Source: Eubacteriales Family XIII. Incertae Sedis bacterium (lineage in GTDB: Bacteria; Bacillota; Clostridia; Peptostreptococcales; Anaerovoracaceae). Taken from it: a DNA stretch of 64,000 bases. Position 1 is the stretch's first letter; every line of letters starts with the position of its first letter. Below the pieces are notes generated by a model, which was not told the DNA's origin, did not search any database, and worked only from the letters and a program-made list of their open reading frames with translations. Positions 50,901 through 56,592 of this stretch are shown piece by piece. The position numbers and the translations under genes were made by a program. The stretch is taken from the NCBI GenBank assembly GCA_031272365.1, contig JAISTX010000083.1:1-64000 (forward strand). Reading direction: 5' to 3'.

Positions 50901-52855
50901 ATCACCGTCAGCCCGTAGGTGTGGGTGATCGGGTAGCCCTCCGACGTCTTCATCTCGTTGGTCTCGGCGGTCGAGGCCTTCGCGTCCGTGCCGGCGTCGT
51001 ACTGCTCATTGCCGTTGTTGTCCAGATAGTAGAAACCGCCCACTTCATCCTTGAAGAAGCGCGTATCGGAAGACGGCTCGTAGATGTCGTTGTTGCGCGT
51101 TTCCGTATAATACACCGTCGTCGCGATCGTGATCTTGTACGGCGTCTCGAAGACGACATCGTACGCCGTGCCCGCTTCCGTCGCGTCGAGGCCGGAGAAG
51201 GCGTACAGCCCCTCCGTGTCCGTCACCGTCTCGGCGACCAGATTGCCGTCCGCGTCGAGCAGCTTCACCTTCGCGCCCCCGAGCGCCGGCTCCGCGTCCT
51301 TCCCGGCCGCGTCCTTGTCCCAGACGCCGTCGTAGTTTGTGTCCGTGAAGACCGTGCCCTGGATCGTGCCTGTGTCGGCCTCTTCTTCAAGCGGCTCCCA
51401 CTGCGCGTAGACGGTCACGCCGCCCGCCGGCATCTCTTCCTCGTCCGCGGGCTGCTCGCCCTCGGCGTCGAGGGTCCAGCCCGTGAAGGTGTAGCCTTCG
51501 CGCGTGGGCTCCTTGGACCAGCTCGGGGCGGTGCTCAGCAGCGCGCCTTCCTCGATGCTCTCGCTGGGCTCGCCCTCCCCGCGCTCCGCGGTCCCGTCGC
51601 CGCCGTCGTTCAGGTCATAGGTCAAAAGGACGACGCCAAACGGCGTGATCGGCGCCGGGGCCGGGGCCTTCAATGTGACCGCCGGGCGGTAGCCGACCTT
51701 CTCCTCCGTGTCTTTCAGATCCTGCGGGTAGGCTGCCTTCCCCCCGTCCCATGTAATGGCGGCGGCCTGCCCCTCGGCGCCGTCCGCCGGCGGGCCGCGC
51801 AGCCACCACGCGTCGTATTTGTTCGTGTTCGGCGCCGTCCCGGGCTCGCCGATGCCCAGCAGCTCGGCGCTCTCCTCAGTGATCGGGTCGTCCTCTGCCA
51901 GCAGCCAGACGAAGTCCGTCGTGTCCTCCGTGTCCCCCTCCCCGCTGCCGGTCTTCGTGGTGAGCTTCTGCTCGATGATCAGGTTGTAGAAGTCCTTCGT
52001 CTTCTCGTCCGCCTTCAGGCTGGCGTAGAACGCCTCGGCCCAGCTGCGCGCGGCGCTCTCGCTCCAGAAGCCGCCTTCCTCGGTCGGCAGCAGCGGCGAG
52101 CCTTCGTAGTATTTGCCGGCCTTCACAGGCGCCTCGGCGATCGCCGTGACCTGCGTGCCGTCCGCCGACTTCGCGAGCACGACCCACTTCCGGCCAGACC
52201 CGTCGTCGAACGTGCCGCCGACGGCCACCTTCTTGATCGTATCCCACAGCGCGTTCGCGCTCAGGAGCTCCACGTCCCCGAGCGGCTCCACGGTCGCGGG
52301 CTTCTCCCCGGCGGCGTCATCCTTGTCCGCGTCGGATTTGTCCCCCGCGCCCCCCTCGGCGAGCGCCGCTATATTTTCCGGTGTGTCATAGACCGCCGTG
52401 TAGACGGTGTCCGCGGTGACCGCGAGGCCCGCGATATTGCCTGGGTCGATGAGCTGCACGTCCCCGTTCTCCAAGGCGACCTTCCAGCCCCCGAAGGTGA
52501 GGCCGTCTTTCGGCTCCGGCGCCGTAGGCACCGCTGCCGCAGGGACTTTCTCCCCTCCCTTCACAAGGATGGAGTTGACCGTCCCCTCTTCAAAGGCGTA
52601 GCCCTCCGGCAGATTGAACAGTACTTTGAACAAAGCCTGCTCCGCAGCGCTTCCATCCCCGGCACCAGATGCCCCCGATGATTCTCCTTGCGGCGCCGCC
52701 GACGCGGCGCCAGACGCTCCCGTCTCCGTGCCCCCCGTCGTGCCCATCGCGCTGATTGGCACGACATACACGGCGACCGTCGCGATGGCGAGCACCAAAG
52801 TCAGCGCCTTCGCGAGCTGTGTGGAAAAAGAACCCCGATTTTTCCCGATATTCAT
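35966..52855 (-). CDS. Giant surface protein B (5629 residues)
   Basis: The ATG at 52855 has AGGGGA upstream; the frame is open 24 codons further but without an SD. Order: signal peptide (LAKALTLVLAIATVAVYVVP); InlB-like segment; DUF6273-like domain (~200-400, WWLRGPP...GYRPAVTL); InlB repeat (~405-485, REGYTFTGWTLD); one SdrB-like domain (~490-575, GTVFTDTNYDGVWDKDAAGK); one D2-like domain (~680-855); then ~4450 residues of Ig-like repeats (YEVTDSDGNTTEKT type) alternating with IIGARNF/SYAEA and YAI.A.DFRK modules. An InlB repeat, a Pro/Asp and poly-Gly linker and three closely spaced membrane helices (NWALLDLLLTILAAAMLVML and two more) end it. There is no LPXTG. The role inferred is a very long membrane-anchored adhesin. 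AraC 3 lies upstream. Confidence 0.95.
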   Translation of the reverse strand: MNIGKNRGSFSTQLAKALTLVLAIATVAVYVVPISAMGTTGGTETGASGAASAAPQGESSGASGAGDGSAAEQALFKVLFNLPEGYAFEEGTVNSILVKGGEKVPAAAVPTAPEPKDGLTFGGWKVALENGDVQLIDPGNIAGLAVTADTVYTAVYDTPENIAALAEGGAGDKSDADKDDAAGEKPATVEPLGDVELLSANALWDTIKKVAVGGTFDDGSGRKWVVLAKSADGTQVTAIAEAPVKAGKYYEGSPLLPTEEGGFWSESAARSWAEAFYASLKADEKTKDFYNLIIEQKLTTKTGSGEGDTEDTTDFVWLLAEDDPITEESAELLGIGEPGTAPNTNKYDAWWLRGPPADGAEGQAAAITWDGGKAAYPQDLKDTEEKVGYRPAVTLKAPAPAPITPFGVVLLTYDLNDGGDGTAERGEGEPSESIEEGALLSTAPSWSKEPTREGYTFTGWTLDAEGEQPADEEEMPAGGVTVYAQWEPLEEEADTGTIQGTVFTDTNYDGVWDKDAAGKDAEPALGGAKVKLLDADGNLVAETVTDTEGLYAFSGLDATEAGTAYDVVFETPYKITIATTVYYTETRNNDIYEPSSDTRFFKDEVGGFYYLDNNGNEQYDAGTDAKASTAETNEMKTSEGYPITHTYGLTVMPLDGVNTGVVVKLGETVTLDRGYNKINAEFVNELNFQKYVKDYLRHEPAAWSKATRVTEFDQMLEYKLEMTIPSNLAGLSKLIIMDDTIPGLVLASEARANEGDWTGLLKLEIGDEVITADIADFNVPASDTNHKFSYTFDATAIGELLVGHEGETVALYIKCELEKVHKVSGDTSSPIIWPEVVTNRGRVFINDNPTAVESPGNTNKVLDHDMINRIDAEGPVIRFQESPLVIEVEDASRLLDYEDLTAMLTVSDDRDTLHEDDQPKINLYDYVVELSAADWNDLPNEMIVDADGETVPRVGPKHSDVSAVPVGLEPIDASVPGVYAVRYSATDQDDHTTTVTRAVVVQDGRYVIPDENRNEGPNGEAFDPNNDYYDPAHPEYHYPDYPENDDEYPDDGVMDSDGAIIGAKSFVTNQSLVDGSQSQAASFSYAEAYTREGAPLTVKWTAVPQLGGSGANYDALPTALGDYPVTWTAVGYEQAKNQKQVTGTVLSDDYHIDPGNKLSKYAIAAKDFTKTTTQATAMMREAGGLNKAITTGAPYAPADHTYDAADVKTFKLISASQPAASAVVVSNAGFKDEEGTYAPIQFRTDKYTYNELGVEVTGRVTDGEPPELEVSTPVEIWVGLSTDKPAKAIDPDDWTEDGLYDVTATDPDGGAGGTPLDITDQVVVDGLPVDTDKVGLYPLHYSVEDEAGNKVEKDRLVVVNDGTYTVGDGRVLEAHSFVVLVSEVTGTDAEILSLSGAKLYNGTTGAQIGADQISVADNGGYTDVVGEYYITIRGVDSPSGNVDREIIGKVVDADEKDGPQPDPEPGDPLYYVYGNNITYDKATPAQTNNGITLDQIAGAVAPYENVITALNARGSKVNPDTSIDPKDDPALVEIVSITPALGSPVAVGTYDVKVRSKDEHSVSIDLTITVNDSGSNNHVPQLGNDIDDKGTEDKNDDVYGMKTIAVAASNAPGNLTDAQILDGMKSWDVEDGDLTGKIEIKAIKDEDGNTVTSIPANKGAVYLVDYEVVDTDENVVTKTGVLVVDDGTIIYDEEYVLKAESFLIGVSKVTPTDAENQIIEKSKAKAWDAKNGGTAMPIVSDTAGYTNVVGDYFPVTQVYGHPAVSKTITAKVWDDVTDEIIPDDEEPDTKVTDGEKYSIMATDFRVSRAQAAAIAAKYAEDAAGYKQDFVTNAAAQGFLRATGLTPSAVDLKGTVTHTGGTTGGPDSFEDGTLDGSATDFVNGAIYDATFNVVAEPGTTVTIKVLVDDRNAPVLHVPALKKVELGAEIPEGATDDQTVSYRQGVYATDAEDGTVPVTYDASGVDTSKPGVYGVVYTAEDSDGNRVTKTGYFAVDYEIDGDYAVRAVNFVQIVGNVPTTDGGKTTEILERSHADAKHVVEDSEGNRTLDNATPVVRDNGGYKNEVADYEIKIGAGPDVDKPLAEIIGKVVDKDHINDPPSDTNKNDPDDTAHYYIAADDATVSLEDARDGKYKGTTGATVANLFAASSPLAWKITGAGADKTQALTDDDIIVSENTYADTMGAGDTFEVTFEIDGVGVSVTVTYTISAGGVPEIGFIENPLVVEWTDDVSHVLTQDELKDELQVRDDEDTDGEWVTEGDLFDAVTASPEGGQINTKNVGVYLVEYEVTDSTGNTASESRYVVVDDGRYVIEDDDEDGNNDVIIGARNFVIPTNEVDGTESQVRSKSYAEAFDVQELKPLSVKLVQLDVEGKETGDTYKEHATPDIYPFEWKTNEFPDVIKGIEGLVTPPGYVDPGDKDSKYALYAADFRKSVEEAREMLKNLNPELIKAANAFSVKLADLTSDPNLARVVNSDGFKDEAGNYPIQFGVSGVPTNELKVSVTGAVYRGALPILTVATPINVQIHTKKVLGADNEPVIEDGNEVIYYEDYRVSAYDEDDGDLLDGIITSIADSSIDYDTPGLTYVVYNVYDSDGNWAKAERVVVVNDGSYTVGPGNVLKADSFVTRVVDVNMSDLDGDILAKSGAKLYNGTTAAAIDGASVYDKDGYTAAEGTYPIKIAGLDPKQTADEPIGKILKDIKGKVVDAEVIDEGPDDYVPGDPRFYVYGNNKTYDLNNSADAAALDALTDGASDDDDILVALHAGGDKVDPDGAITSSDVAIVSVDPALAKAVGQYKVTVKNADPAATGVQVVLLITVEDSTPGSENHFPTLDVPSPIVVPYNPEGGDVPRETLIKDVVVDDLEDNYDVPNVIPNLTKDDVVLDPDGSGNEVTPSIPTDQPDVYQVTYAVTDSDGNTTTKQAAVIVDDGSFVYDENYILRGKSFIIGVSEVTGDKAQLIMDRSEADAWKADGSDATAYVVETAGFTNVKGEYSPILGVVGYAPLTKQIQAKVIDDSDGPGGGEYDNGIVYSILAYNFRISANEAAALADKYGTDAYAQGFIEWAEAQSFRRTGSYLVPQGTVAMDDAVPNDTFLGGPADFKDGNNTEGSPNRFVQNSYFKVTFYVEEEPATKIEIRATIYDSDGPKLTVPALKTVPVGDAFPEGAYADTTPSYMQGVIATDDEDGTLPADSITHTSPVPVDDADITTTPGLYEVSYTAEDSQGNQTTATGWVVVKNGKTWDEKNGYVIHALDFVKIVDEVTGTDAEILEASYAEAWYITTVTSGDETQNTKTDVSDDLVVTDNGGYTNAVKDDPGYPIKISIEDERDVEKPVASINGKVIDRDEIDEGTDDDPEPGDDAHYVVAANNVTLEYLDAQNGKYQGTSDEVKARLIEAAAAVGFKIDDNGTADYDVDVSENKIPENPGMGTEWDVTFIPKDVTGVSVTVKFTIDNGESPVITFTRYPLVIPQEDFSRIVTDEELKAALEVTDAEDYPEWVSDEDGQEQDLYKTLTVDPSGLIDAHNIGVYKVSYTATDSNDNETTEFRLVVIQDGRYVIPGDKNNDGDNDDPGDDPIMPDDSMIIGARNFIVNQKYATGTADEARSLSYAEAFAKDGTQLLVELIGQVPTGYRNLVINYPDEYPNGGYSFTWGVTDYDETTTIRGWITGSEYIDPDGKNSRYAIVADDFRKKIAEAEAMVKSGDLDGKIIEAARAGLVKLVDRSEDASLIVRDNGGFRAAKGSYPVVFAATYDADGRAVPEISTKVTGVVEGGGTVPILSVSTPIEVEVDTGRIITGYDADDNPIYETDAAYQEYKDAYRVTAYDADDGILDWTSAAVGAPYDKTEPGLYKVSYETEDSDGNVATATRIVCVNDGRYVVGKSRILEAVDFEAKKSEVTTVEAELDAEIKARSGATLYDGTTGQVISDVTVDDRGGYHAEEGEYPIVIGGVDPQAEGGKITKHITGTVIDDGDQPEATYEVEAKSFIIGVTEVDEPGAQAQILDYSEAAGWKYNPDKAQTDPYVRETGGYHAEERDYHPIIGVVVHPTTTKEITAKVIDGTETGTKDDDDDDGDEDNDDEGDGHYSNGDSYAILAYNFRVNVADADDIASLAASPYLAKLIERSEAVSYLRTGSNLLPAGTIKLESDGGFKAAKGSFKEGDKFYAEFSVTEDESAKVKFLILVSDGSAPVIYADPKVIPLGTPEADIEGRLMQGVTATDKEDGDLTSDVELTGNTVPLTDGKAATPGDYEATYEVTDSDGNTTEKTVKVTVDDGETPIITFTRVPLVFEQTPNNSNYLTQEQLTDALLVFDTEDTGGDQITAAAWNALDTNSTQTDVTATPVTGQIDRANVGVYRVKYTVTDSHGNTATEYRPVVIQDGRYIIPGDNDGDGDNDGDGDDPIMEDGSYIIGARDFIVKKADVVGDEPQARSLSYAEAYDKDANPAQVKLSGAVPEGFRNAVVNYVDPYDNPYEFTWIVPGDKNGGEKTIKGWVTDADELDPGTKDSQYAVLAYNFTVTVAEAEGITSTAHFVSAAKASVVKLVDASPDATVIVHDKGGFKAVEGAYPIKFGAKPDGGDIIPESKLSVTITGRVYDKGLPEIHVPGPIELPLQAEGAPALDPDDPSDVQTILVGKTTTTDDDITADDKEDGDLTGQIEITGLTDINGKTATEIPTDEPGLYVATLHVEDSDGNPDTKTVVVVINGPDGPFIVDDGRILYAKSFVTNKKDVLVSDLEADVLNKSSAVLYDGKTGQQVDALFVTEEGLGGYTNEVDIYDVIVSGYGKTGEVLEKPITAEVVDTDVFEKEPDKDADPDDPDYGVDDYYAFGNNIVVSPADVRGEDLKVNTDDDMFATDAKIIEALEAGARKADATTGAVTDANAKIVSITGPDAKTYTAATFPDKVGVYTVVIADEGDNVTASLTITVAKGEIPDIYTDADHDGKPDETDEDGDGVLLPITFDTDPDDKDGLTEDEIKETIAAKDPEDGDLTDDIEITVIDPETGEEIDPADIPMDEGGVYQVIAEVTDSDGNKVTDKTALIVDDGTIVVDKEYIISAESFIIGVSKVNVAGAKAQILKYSKAKAWTTKGETATAIVSQTAGYTNVVGDYNPVIGIDGYAKLTKAIIAKVIDDVTDKVIPGDDPDDPDDTNGPGGPDQKYENGDDYAIIGSDFRISKKDAQALQDKMNNKTDVQSGAIVPLAIGIPDYLEELLERAAVQSFLKKDPSFSPAGTIVLESVLRQDDDVPFSEAELENGMIFLATFYVQEDPTAKVVVKFVVDNGEPPTLVVPKLREYGMNVFKDSNYMDGVYAYDNEDDDSELVLVVVDKIVKPSVPGDYEVYYRVTDTDDNTVEGHGTIRVLDTRPRYTVTYYANGGTGTPPAAQTVVTGTTVTVAGKGALTRSGYSFLGWNTNSGAAAAQYVAGNKILVNGNINLYAIWKAIPPEDPDDPDDPEPYNPPGGGGGGGGGGGGTTTVYVPGTTRTIVQTVTTPAPAGNGTVVTPPEPVEEPPVEIIDDPTPIAPPEMPETNWALLDLLLTILAAAMLVMLIVAISRKKDAKRKLDGKEALGLVLTILPTAAAIVILLMTQDFSGKMQLTDQYTLVFLLLAVVAVIGALVPTLNQKRAKDEEILEEGLDEWAEDPVEA
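39660..49860 (-). repeat. Four super-repeats in giant protein B
   Basis: The module DGRY(V/I)I...IIGA(R/K)(N/S/D)F...SYAEA recurs with its DGRY near 49.84, 45.94, 42.22 and 39.76 kb. The spacings are ~1300, ~1240 and ~820 residues, so the last unit is shorter. Each interval holds several Ig-like domains and a (D/E)A.(S/N)F(V/I) module. Confidence 0.75.
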
Positions 52856-52952
52856 CTTCAAATCCCCTGTACTGCAAACAATAGCGAAGTCGGCATTCAT
52901 GCCCCAACAACACAAAAGCCAACACAATGCGGGATGCGCGCTCGGTTCATTC

Positions 52953-53014
52953 CTGATAATTGAAGAATATCAACGAAAAGCACTCCCCACCAATAACGAT
53001 ATTTATATTATCAG
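52953..53014. promoter_or_regulatory. Large inverted repeat at giant gene B promoter
   Basis: The arms 52953-52971 and 52998-53014 carry CTGATAAT...ATATC and its reverse complement (8-bp and 5-bp perfect blocks with 6- and 4-nt gaps), separated by 26 nt. The right arm includes the -10 box. It is a likely operator, perhaps for AraC 3. Confidence 0.6.
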
Positions 53015-53035
53015 GCGGGTTTTTGCTAAAGTCAA
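53007..53035 (-). promoter_or_regulatory. Promoter of giant gene B
   Basis: On the minus strand TTGACT (53035-53030), 17 nt, GATAAT (53012-53007). The predicted start near 53000 gives a leader of ~145 nt. Confidence 0.7.
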
Positions 53036-53082
53036 TTCAATTTTTTAATGTTTTTATAAAAAAAAGATTTATTACGGTTTCT

Positions 53083-54291
53083 TTACAGCTGTTCCTCCGG
53101 GGCGTATTCGCGGTACTGCTTCGGCGTCCGGCCGGTCAGGCTCTTGAAGATTTTCGTGAAATAGCTCTGCGTGCTGTACTGCAGGTAGCCCGCGATGTCC
53201 GAGATGCTCATGTCGGAATGCTTCAGGAGGTACATCGCTTCTTCGATTTTCTTTCTATTGATATAGTCGGGGATCGTGAAGCCGGTCTCCTCGCGGAATT
53301 TCTTCGAGACTGTGTGCGGCGAGAGCGCGCAGTGCTCGGCGAGCTCCATGAGGCCGATCTCCCGGTGGAGGTTGTGCGAGATGAAGGTGCAGCATTTCTT
53401 GATCGTCGGGGAGTAGTGGGCCTTGCCGATGTTCTCCGCGACCTTCGTGCAGTAGTCGACGCCCATCTTGTAGGCGAGCGCCATGATGTCGGTCGGGTTG
53501 GAGAGCGTGTCGACGTGCTGGCAGTAGAGGTCGAGCATCGTGCGCGCGGTCTCCTCGTCGAGCCCGCCCTTGATCGCGGCGCGGGACGCGAGCGTGATCA
53601 TCGCGACGAAGACGAATTTGTCCTGCTGCAGCGAGTCGTTCGACAGCTGCCCGACGCGGCCCTGCATCGGCGTGCGGTAGAATTTGTCGAGCGTGTCCAG
53701 GTCGCCGTTCTCGATCGCGGTGCAGGCCATCATCTCGTACTGCGTCGAGGTGTGGAAGTCGAACTGCTCGCGCGTCGAGAAGATCTCCTCCGTCAGCTTC
53801 GAGTAGACGTCCGGGTCCCAGTGGCTGTCGGACGCCGAGAGCAGCACGATGTCCTCGCCGTTGATCACTTTGTCCACGAGCAGCTGGATGGCGATGGAGA
53901 GCGACTGCGCGAATTTGTGCTGGTACATCGCGGGCGCCTTGAGCAGGACGGTGCGGAAGTCCTCGTTTCCGTAGAATGGGTAGCCGTCGATCCTAAGCGC
54001 CGCGAGCGAGTCCTCGTTGTTCTCCACGTTGCGGACGGGCCCGAAAAACAGGATCTGCCCGTTGCGGAGCTTCGCGATCCCGACGCAGAGCCCGTGCTCG
54101 AGGATGATCATCAGCGGGTGCTCCTTCGTGCGGATGTAGCCCGCGTAGTCCTCCATGCATTTTTGGTAGAATTCCTGCGGGAACGCCTCCGCAGGCGGCG
54201 CCGAGTACAACGGCCTGCCCGTGTCATCGAGCACGCATACATTGATCCCGCTGAGCCCAAAGATTTGCTCAACAACGTTTTGCCTGACCAT
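53083..54291 (-). CDS. AraC-family transcriptional regulator 3 (full length)
   Basis: The protein is 402 residues. The N-terminal ~150 residues (GINVCVLDDTGRPLYSAPPA, MIILEHGLCVGIAKLRNGQI, LFFGPVRN) look like a PAS/GAF-like ligand sensor, absent from AraC 1 and 2. The helical middle (NDSLQQDKFVFVAMITLASR) and the C-terminal AraC domain (IGLMELAEHCALSPHTVSKK, then MSISDIAGYLQYSTQSYFTK and SLTGRTPKQYREYA) are shared by all three. Its stop is 228 bp upstream of the giant gene B start, on the same strand, with the giant's promoter and inverted repeat between them. It is the best candidate regulator of giant gene B, probably activating it in response to a small ligand. Confidence 0.9.
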   Translation of the reverse strand: MVRQNVVEQIFGLSGINVCVLDDTGRPLYSAPPAEAFPQEFYQKCMEDYAGYIRTKEHPLMIILEHGLCVGIAKLRNGQILFFGPVRNVENNEDSLAALRIDGYPFYGNEDFRTVLLKAPAMYQHKFAQSLSIAIQLLVDKVINGEDIVLLSASDSHWDPDVYSKLTEEIFSTREQFDFHTSTQYEMMACTAIENGDLDTLDKFYRTPMQGRVGQLSNDSLQQDKFVFVAMITLASRAAIKGGLDEETARTMLDLYCQHVDTLSNPTDIMALAYKMGVDYCTKVAENIGKAHYSPTIKKCCTFISHNLHREIGLMELAEHCALSPHTVSKKFREETGFTIPDYINRKKIEEAMYLLKHSDMSISDIAGYLQYSTQSYFTKIFKSLTGRTPKQYREYAPEEQL

Positions 54292-54474
54292 GGTCCTAGA
54301 GTTCCCTTCTCATACCCTTTGCCGATCCCCCCCGTGGTATCGAACTTATCTTCGTGATTATATAGTGCGTTTCCTCAATAATTATACCACTTTTTTCGAA
54401 TAAATAACACTTTTGTGCATAAAATAGCACATTTTACTTCTTTTTAACGTTTTTTAGCCGTGCCCGATCTATGC

Positions 54475-54480
54475 TAAAAT
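54475..54480 (+). promoter_or_regulatory. Extended -10 of the antiporter gene, probably leaderless
   Basis: TGCTAAAAT ends at 54480, 7 bp before the ATG at 54488, so transcription should begin at or next to the start codon. There is no SD. Confidence 0.55.
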
Positions 54481-54487
54481 ATAGTCC

Positions 54488-56554
54488 ATGGAATTGACAA
54501 CTTTCATCATGATCCTCGTGGTTGCCATCGTCTTTTCGAACCTGCTGGACAGCGCATTCCCGAAATTCCCGCTGCCGCTCGTGCAGATCGGCTGCGGCGT
54601 GCTCATCGCGCTCACGCCGCTGGAGACGCGGATGACGATCAACCCCGAGCTGTTCATGGGGCTGCTCGTCGCGCCGCTGCTGTTCCGCGAGTCGGAGGAG
54701 GCGGACATGCTGGCGCTGTGGAAGATCCGCAAGACGGTGGTCTTCATGGTGTTCGGCCTCGTCTTCGCCACGGTCTTCGTCATCGGGTTCGCCGTGCACG
54801 AGCTGGTGCCGGCCATCCCGCTCGCGGCCTGCTTCTGCCTCGGCGCGGTGCTGGGGCCGACGGACGCGATCGCCGTCTCGTCGGTCAGCAACCGGATCGA
54901 GATCCCCGACCGCATCATGCACATCCTGAAGGGCGAGTTCCTCATCAACGACGCCTCGGGCGTGATCTCCTTCAATTTCGCGGCGCTCGCGCTCGTCACA
55001 GGGTCGTTCTCGCTGCTCGACGCGGGCCTTGCGTTCCTGGTGCTGTGCGCGGGCGGGTTCGCCGTCGGCTTCGTCATCGCGCTCGTCAAGCGCGCCGGGA
55101 TGCAGGCGCTGAAGCGCGGGGGCATCCACAGCACGGCGGCCTTCATGCTCATCGAGATCCTCACGCCCTTCCTGAGCTTCTTCCTCGCGGAGGAGATCGG
55201 CGTGTCCGGCATCATCGCTGCGGTCACGGCGGGCAGCATGCAGGCGTTCGGCCTGCGCAAGCTCGAGATGTTCGAGGCCGAGTTCTCCACGCTGAAGAAG
55301 TCGATCTGGGAGATGATCACGGTCGTGTTCAACTCCTTCATCTTCATCCTGCTCGGGCTGCAGCTGCCGTCGATCATCCGCAATGTGACGGAGATCCCCG
55401 CGTACTCCATCGGCTTCGCGATGCTCGTCGGGCTGTTCGCGACGGGGGTGCTCTTCGCGGTGCGGTTCGTCGGCGTCGTCTTCGGCGCGCGCGACATCCG
55501 GGAGAAGTCCCAGGTGGAGAAGCTGCGCAGCTGGGCGATCCTCACGCTGTCCGGCGTGAAGGGCACGGTGAGCCTCGCGACCGCCTTCTCCCTGCCGCTC
55601 GCCTTCGCGAGCGGGAAGGTCTTCGTGCACCGCGACTTCCTGCTGTTCGTGACGTCGTGCGCGATCATCTACTCGCTCGTGATCTCCACCCTGCTGCTGC
55701 CGGTCATCGCCAAGCCGAAGGCGCCGAGGAAGCGCAACCGCGTCATGGTCCAGATCATCCGCGAGATCATCCCCGTCGTCGAGGCGTCGGAGGGCACGTG
55801 CGCCGGCTCGGTCGCGCAGCACCTGAAGCGGCGCGCCCGCGCGCTCGAGTACGAGGACCTCGGCACGGCGGAGAAGCGGCTCGTCGGCGTGCTCCGCCAG
55901 GACTTTTTCCGGCACGAGCTCGCGCTCATGGAGAAGCTGCGCAAGAAGGGCGAGGTCACGCACGAGGAGTACGCCGCCTACTGCAGCCTGTTCGCGGTCT
56001 TCTCCGCCCTGCAGGAGGGATCCCTTTTGCGGCGCCTGCTGAACCGCATGCGGTTCTCGTTCCGCCTGCTCGGGAGGACGGCGAAGGCGATGCAGAGCCT
56101 CGCGGGCGGCACGGTGGACGGGCGGCGCATGCAGGAGATCTTCTGGTCGAACACGGGCCATATCTCGGAGATCCTCGACCGCAAATACGGGAAGCGGGAC
56201 GACCCGATCCTCTCGCGCGTCGTCGAGGAGCGCGTGGACATCGCGACCGCCGTCTTCGATCGCGCTTTCGGCGAGACGCTCGAGCACCACCTGCACGAGG
56301 AGTACGACCGCGAGATCAAGCGCTGCTTCGGGCTCGAGCGCGAGATCCTCTCGCGGTACGAGATGGAGGGGCGCATCAGCGAGGACGAGGCGGACATGAT
56401 CCGGGTCGAGATCAACAAGCTCGAGACCTACGCCATCGAGGAGGTCCATTCCGACGTCTCCAAACGCCTCATCGTCAGCCGCGCGAACCGGCGCAAGACC
56501 GCCGTGAAGCGCCGGCTCGCCGCGAAGCGCAGGCTCCCGGCAAAGAAATCCTGA
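54488..56554 (+). CDS. CPA1-family Na+/H+ antiporter
   Basis: The protein is 688 residues. The N-terminal ~400 residues hold about 12 membrane helices. The CPA1/NhaP motifs are GAVLGPTDAIAVSSVSNRIE (~120) and FLINDASGVISFNFAALAL, with the transport Asp of the NDASG motif. An Arg-rich helix (RSWAILTLSGVKGTVSLATA, near 360) is also typical. The remaining ~280 residues form a charged cytoplasmic tail of helical segments, longer than in many NhaP proteins, that may sense pH or ions. The protein exchanges Na+ (or K+) for H+ in the membrane. The gene is monocistronic in appearance, divergent from AraC 3. Confidence 0.92.
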   Translation: MELTTFIMILVVAIVFSNLLDSAFPKFPLPLVQIGCGVLIALTPLETRMTINPELFMGLLVAPLLFRESEEADMLALWKIRKTVVFMVFGLVFATVFVIGFAVHELVPAIPLAACFCLGAVLGPTDAIAVSSVSNRIEIPDRIMHILKGEFLINDASGVISFNFAALALVTGSFSLLDAGLAFLVLCAGGFAVGFVIALVKRAGMQALKRGGIHSTAAFMLIEILTPFLSFFLAEEIGVSGIIAAVTAGSMQAFGLRKLEMFEAEFSTLKKSIWEMITVVFNSFIFILLGLQLPSIIRNVTEIPAYSIGFAMLVGLFATGVLFAVRFVGVVFGARDIREKSQVEKLRSWAILTLSGVKGTVSLATAFSLPLAFASGKVFVHRDFLLFVTSCAIIYSLVISTLLLPVIAKPKAPRKRNRVMVQIIREIIPVVEASEGTCAGSVAQHLKRRARALEYEDLGTAEKRLVGVLRQDFFRHELALMEKLRKKGEVTHEEYAAYCSLFAVFSALQEGSLLRRLLNRMRFSFRLLGRTAKAMQSLAGGTVDGRRMQEIFWSNTGHISEILDRKYGKRDDPILSRVVEERVDIATAVFDRAFGETLEHHLHEEYDREIKRCFGLEREILSRYEMEGRISEDEADMIRVEINKLETYAIEEVHSDVSKRLIVSRANRRKTAVKRRLAAKRRLPAKKS

Positions 56555-56576
56555 CCAGCCCCCGCCGGGAAACATG

Positions 56577-56585
56577 TGGTATACT
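56577..56585 (+). promoter_or_regulatory. Extended -10 of the OTC gene, probably leaderless
   Basis: TGGTATACT ends at 56585, 7 bp before the ATG at 56593, the same layout as the antiporter gene. No SD is present. Confidence 0.55.
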
Positions 56586-56592
56586 GGCCTTT

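Noticed and set aside
35885..52681. Very long plus-strand frames opposite giant gene B (for example 43127-52681, 3184 codons)
   Set aside because: They are Arg/Val/His-rich with no domain, and arise because GC-rich, Asp/Thr/Val-rich codons on the minus strand leave the opposite frame without stops. The same is seen opposite adhesin A (225-3857, 4245-7433, 7551-12065).
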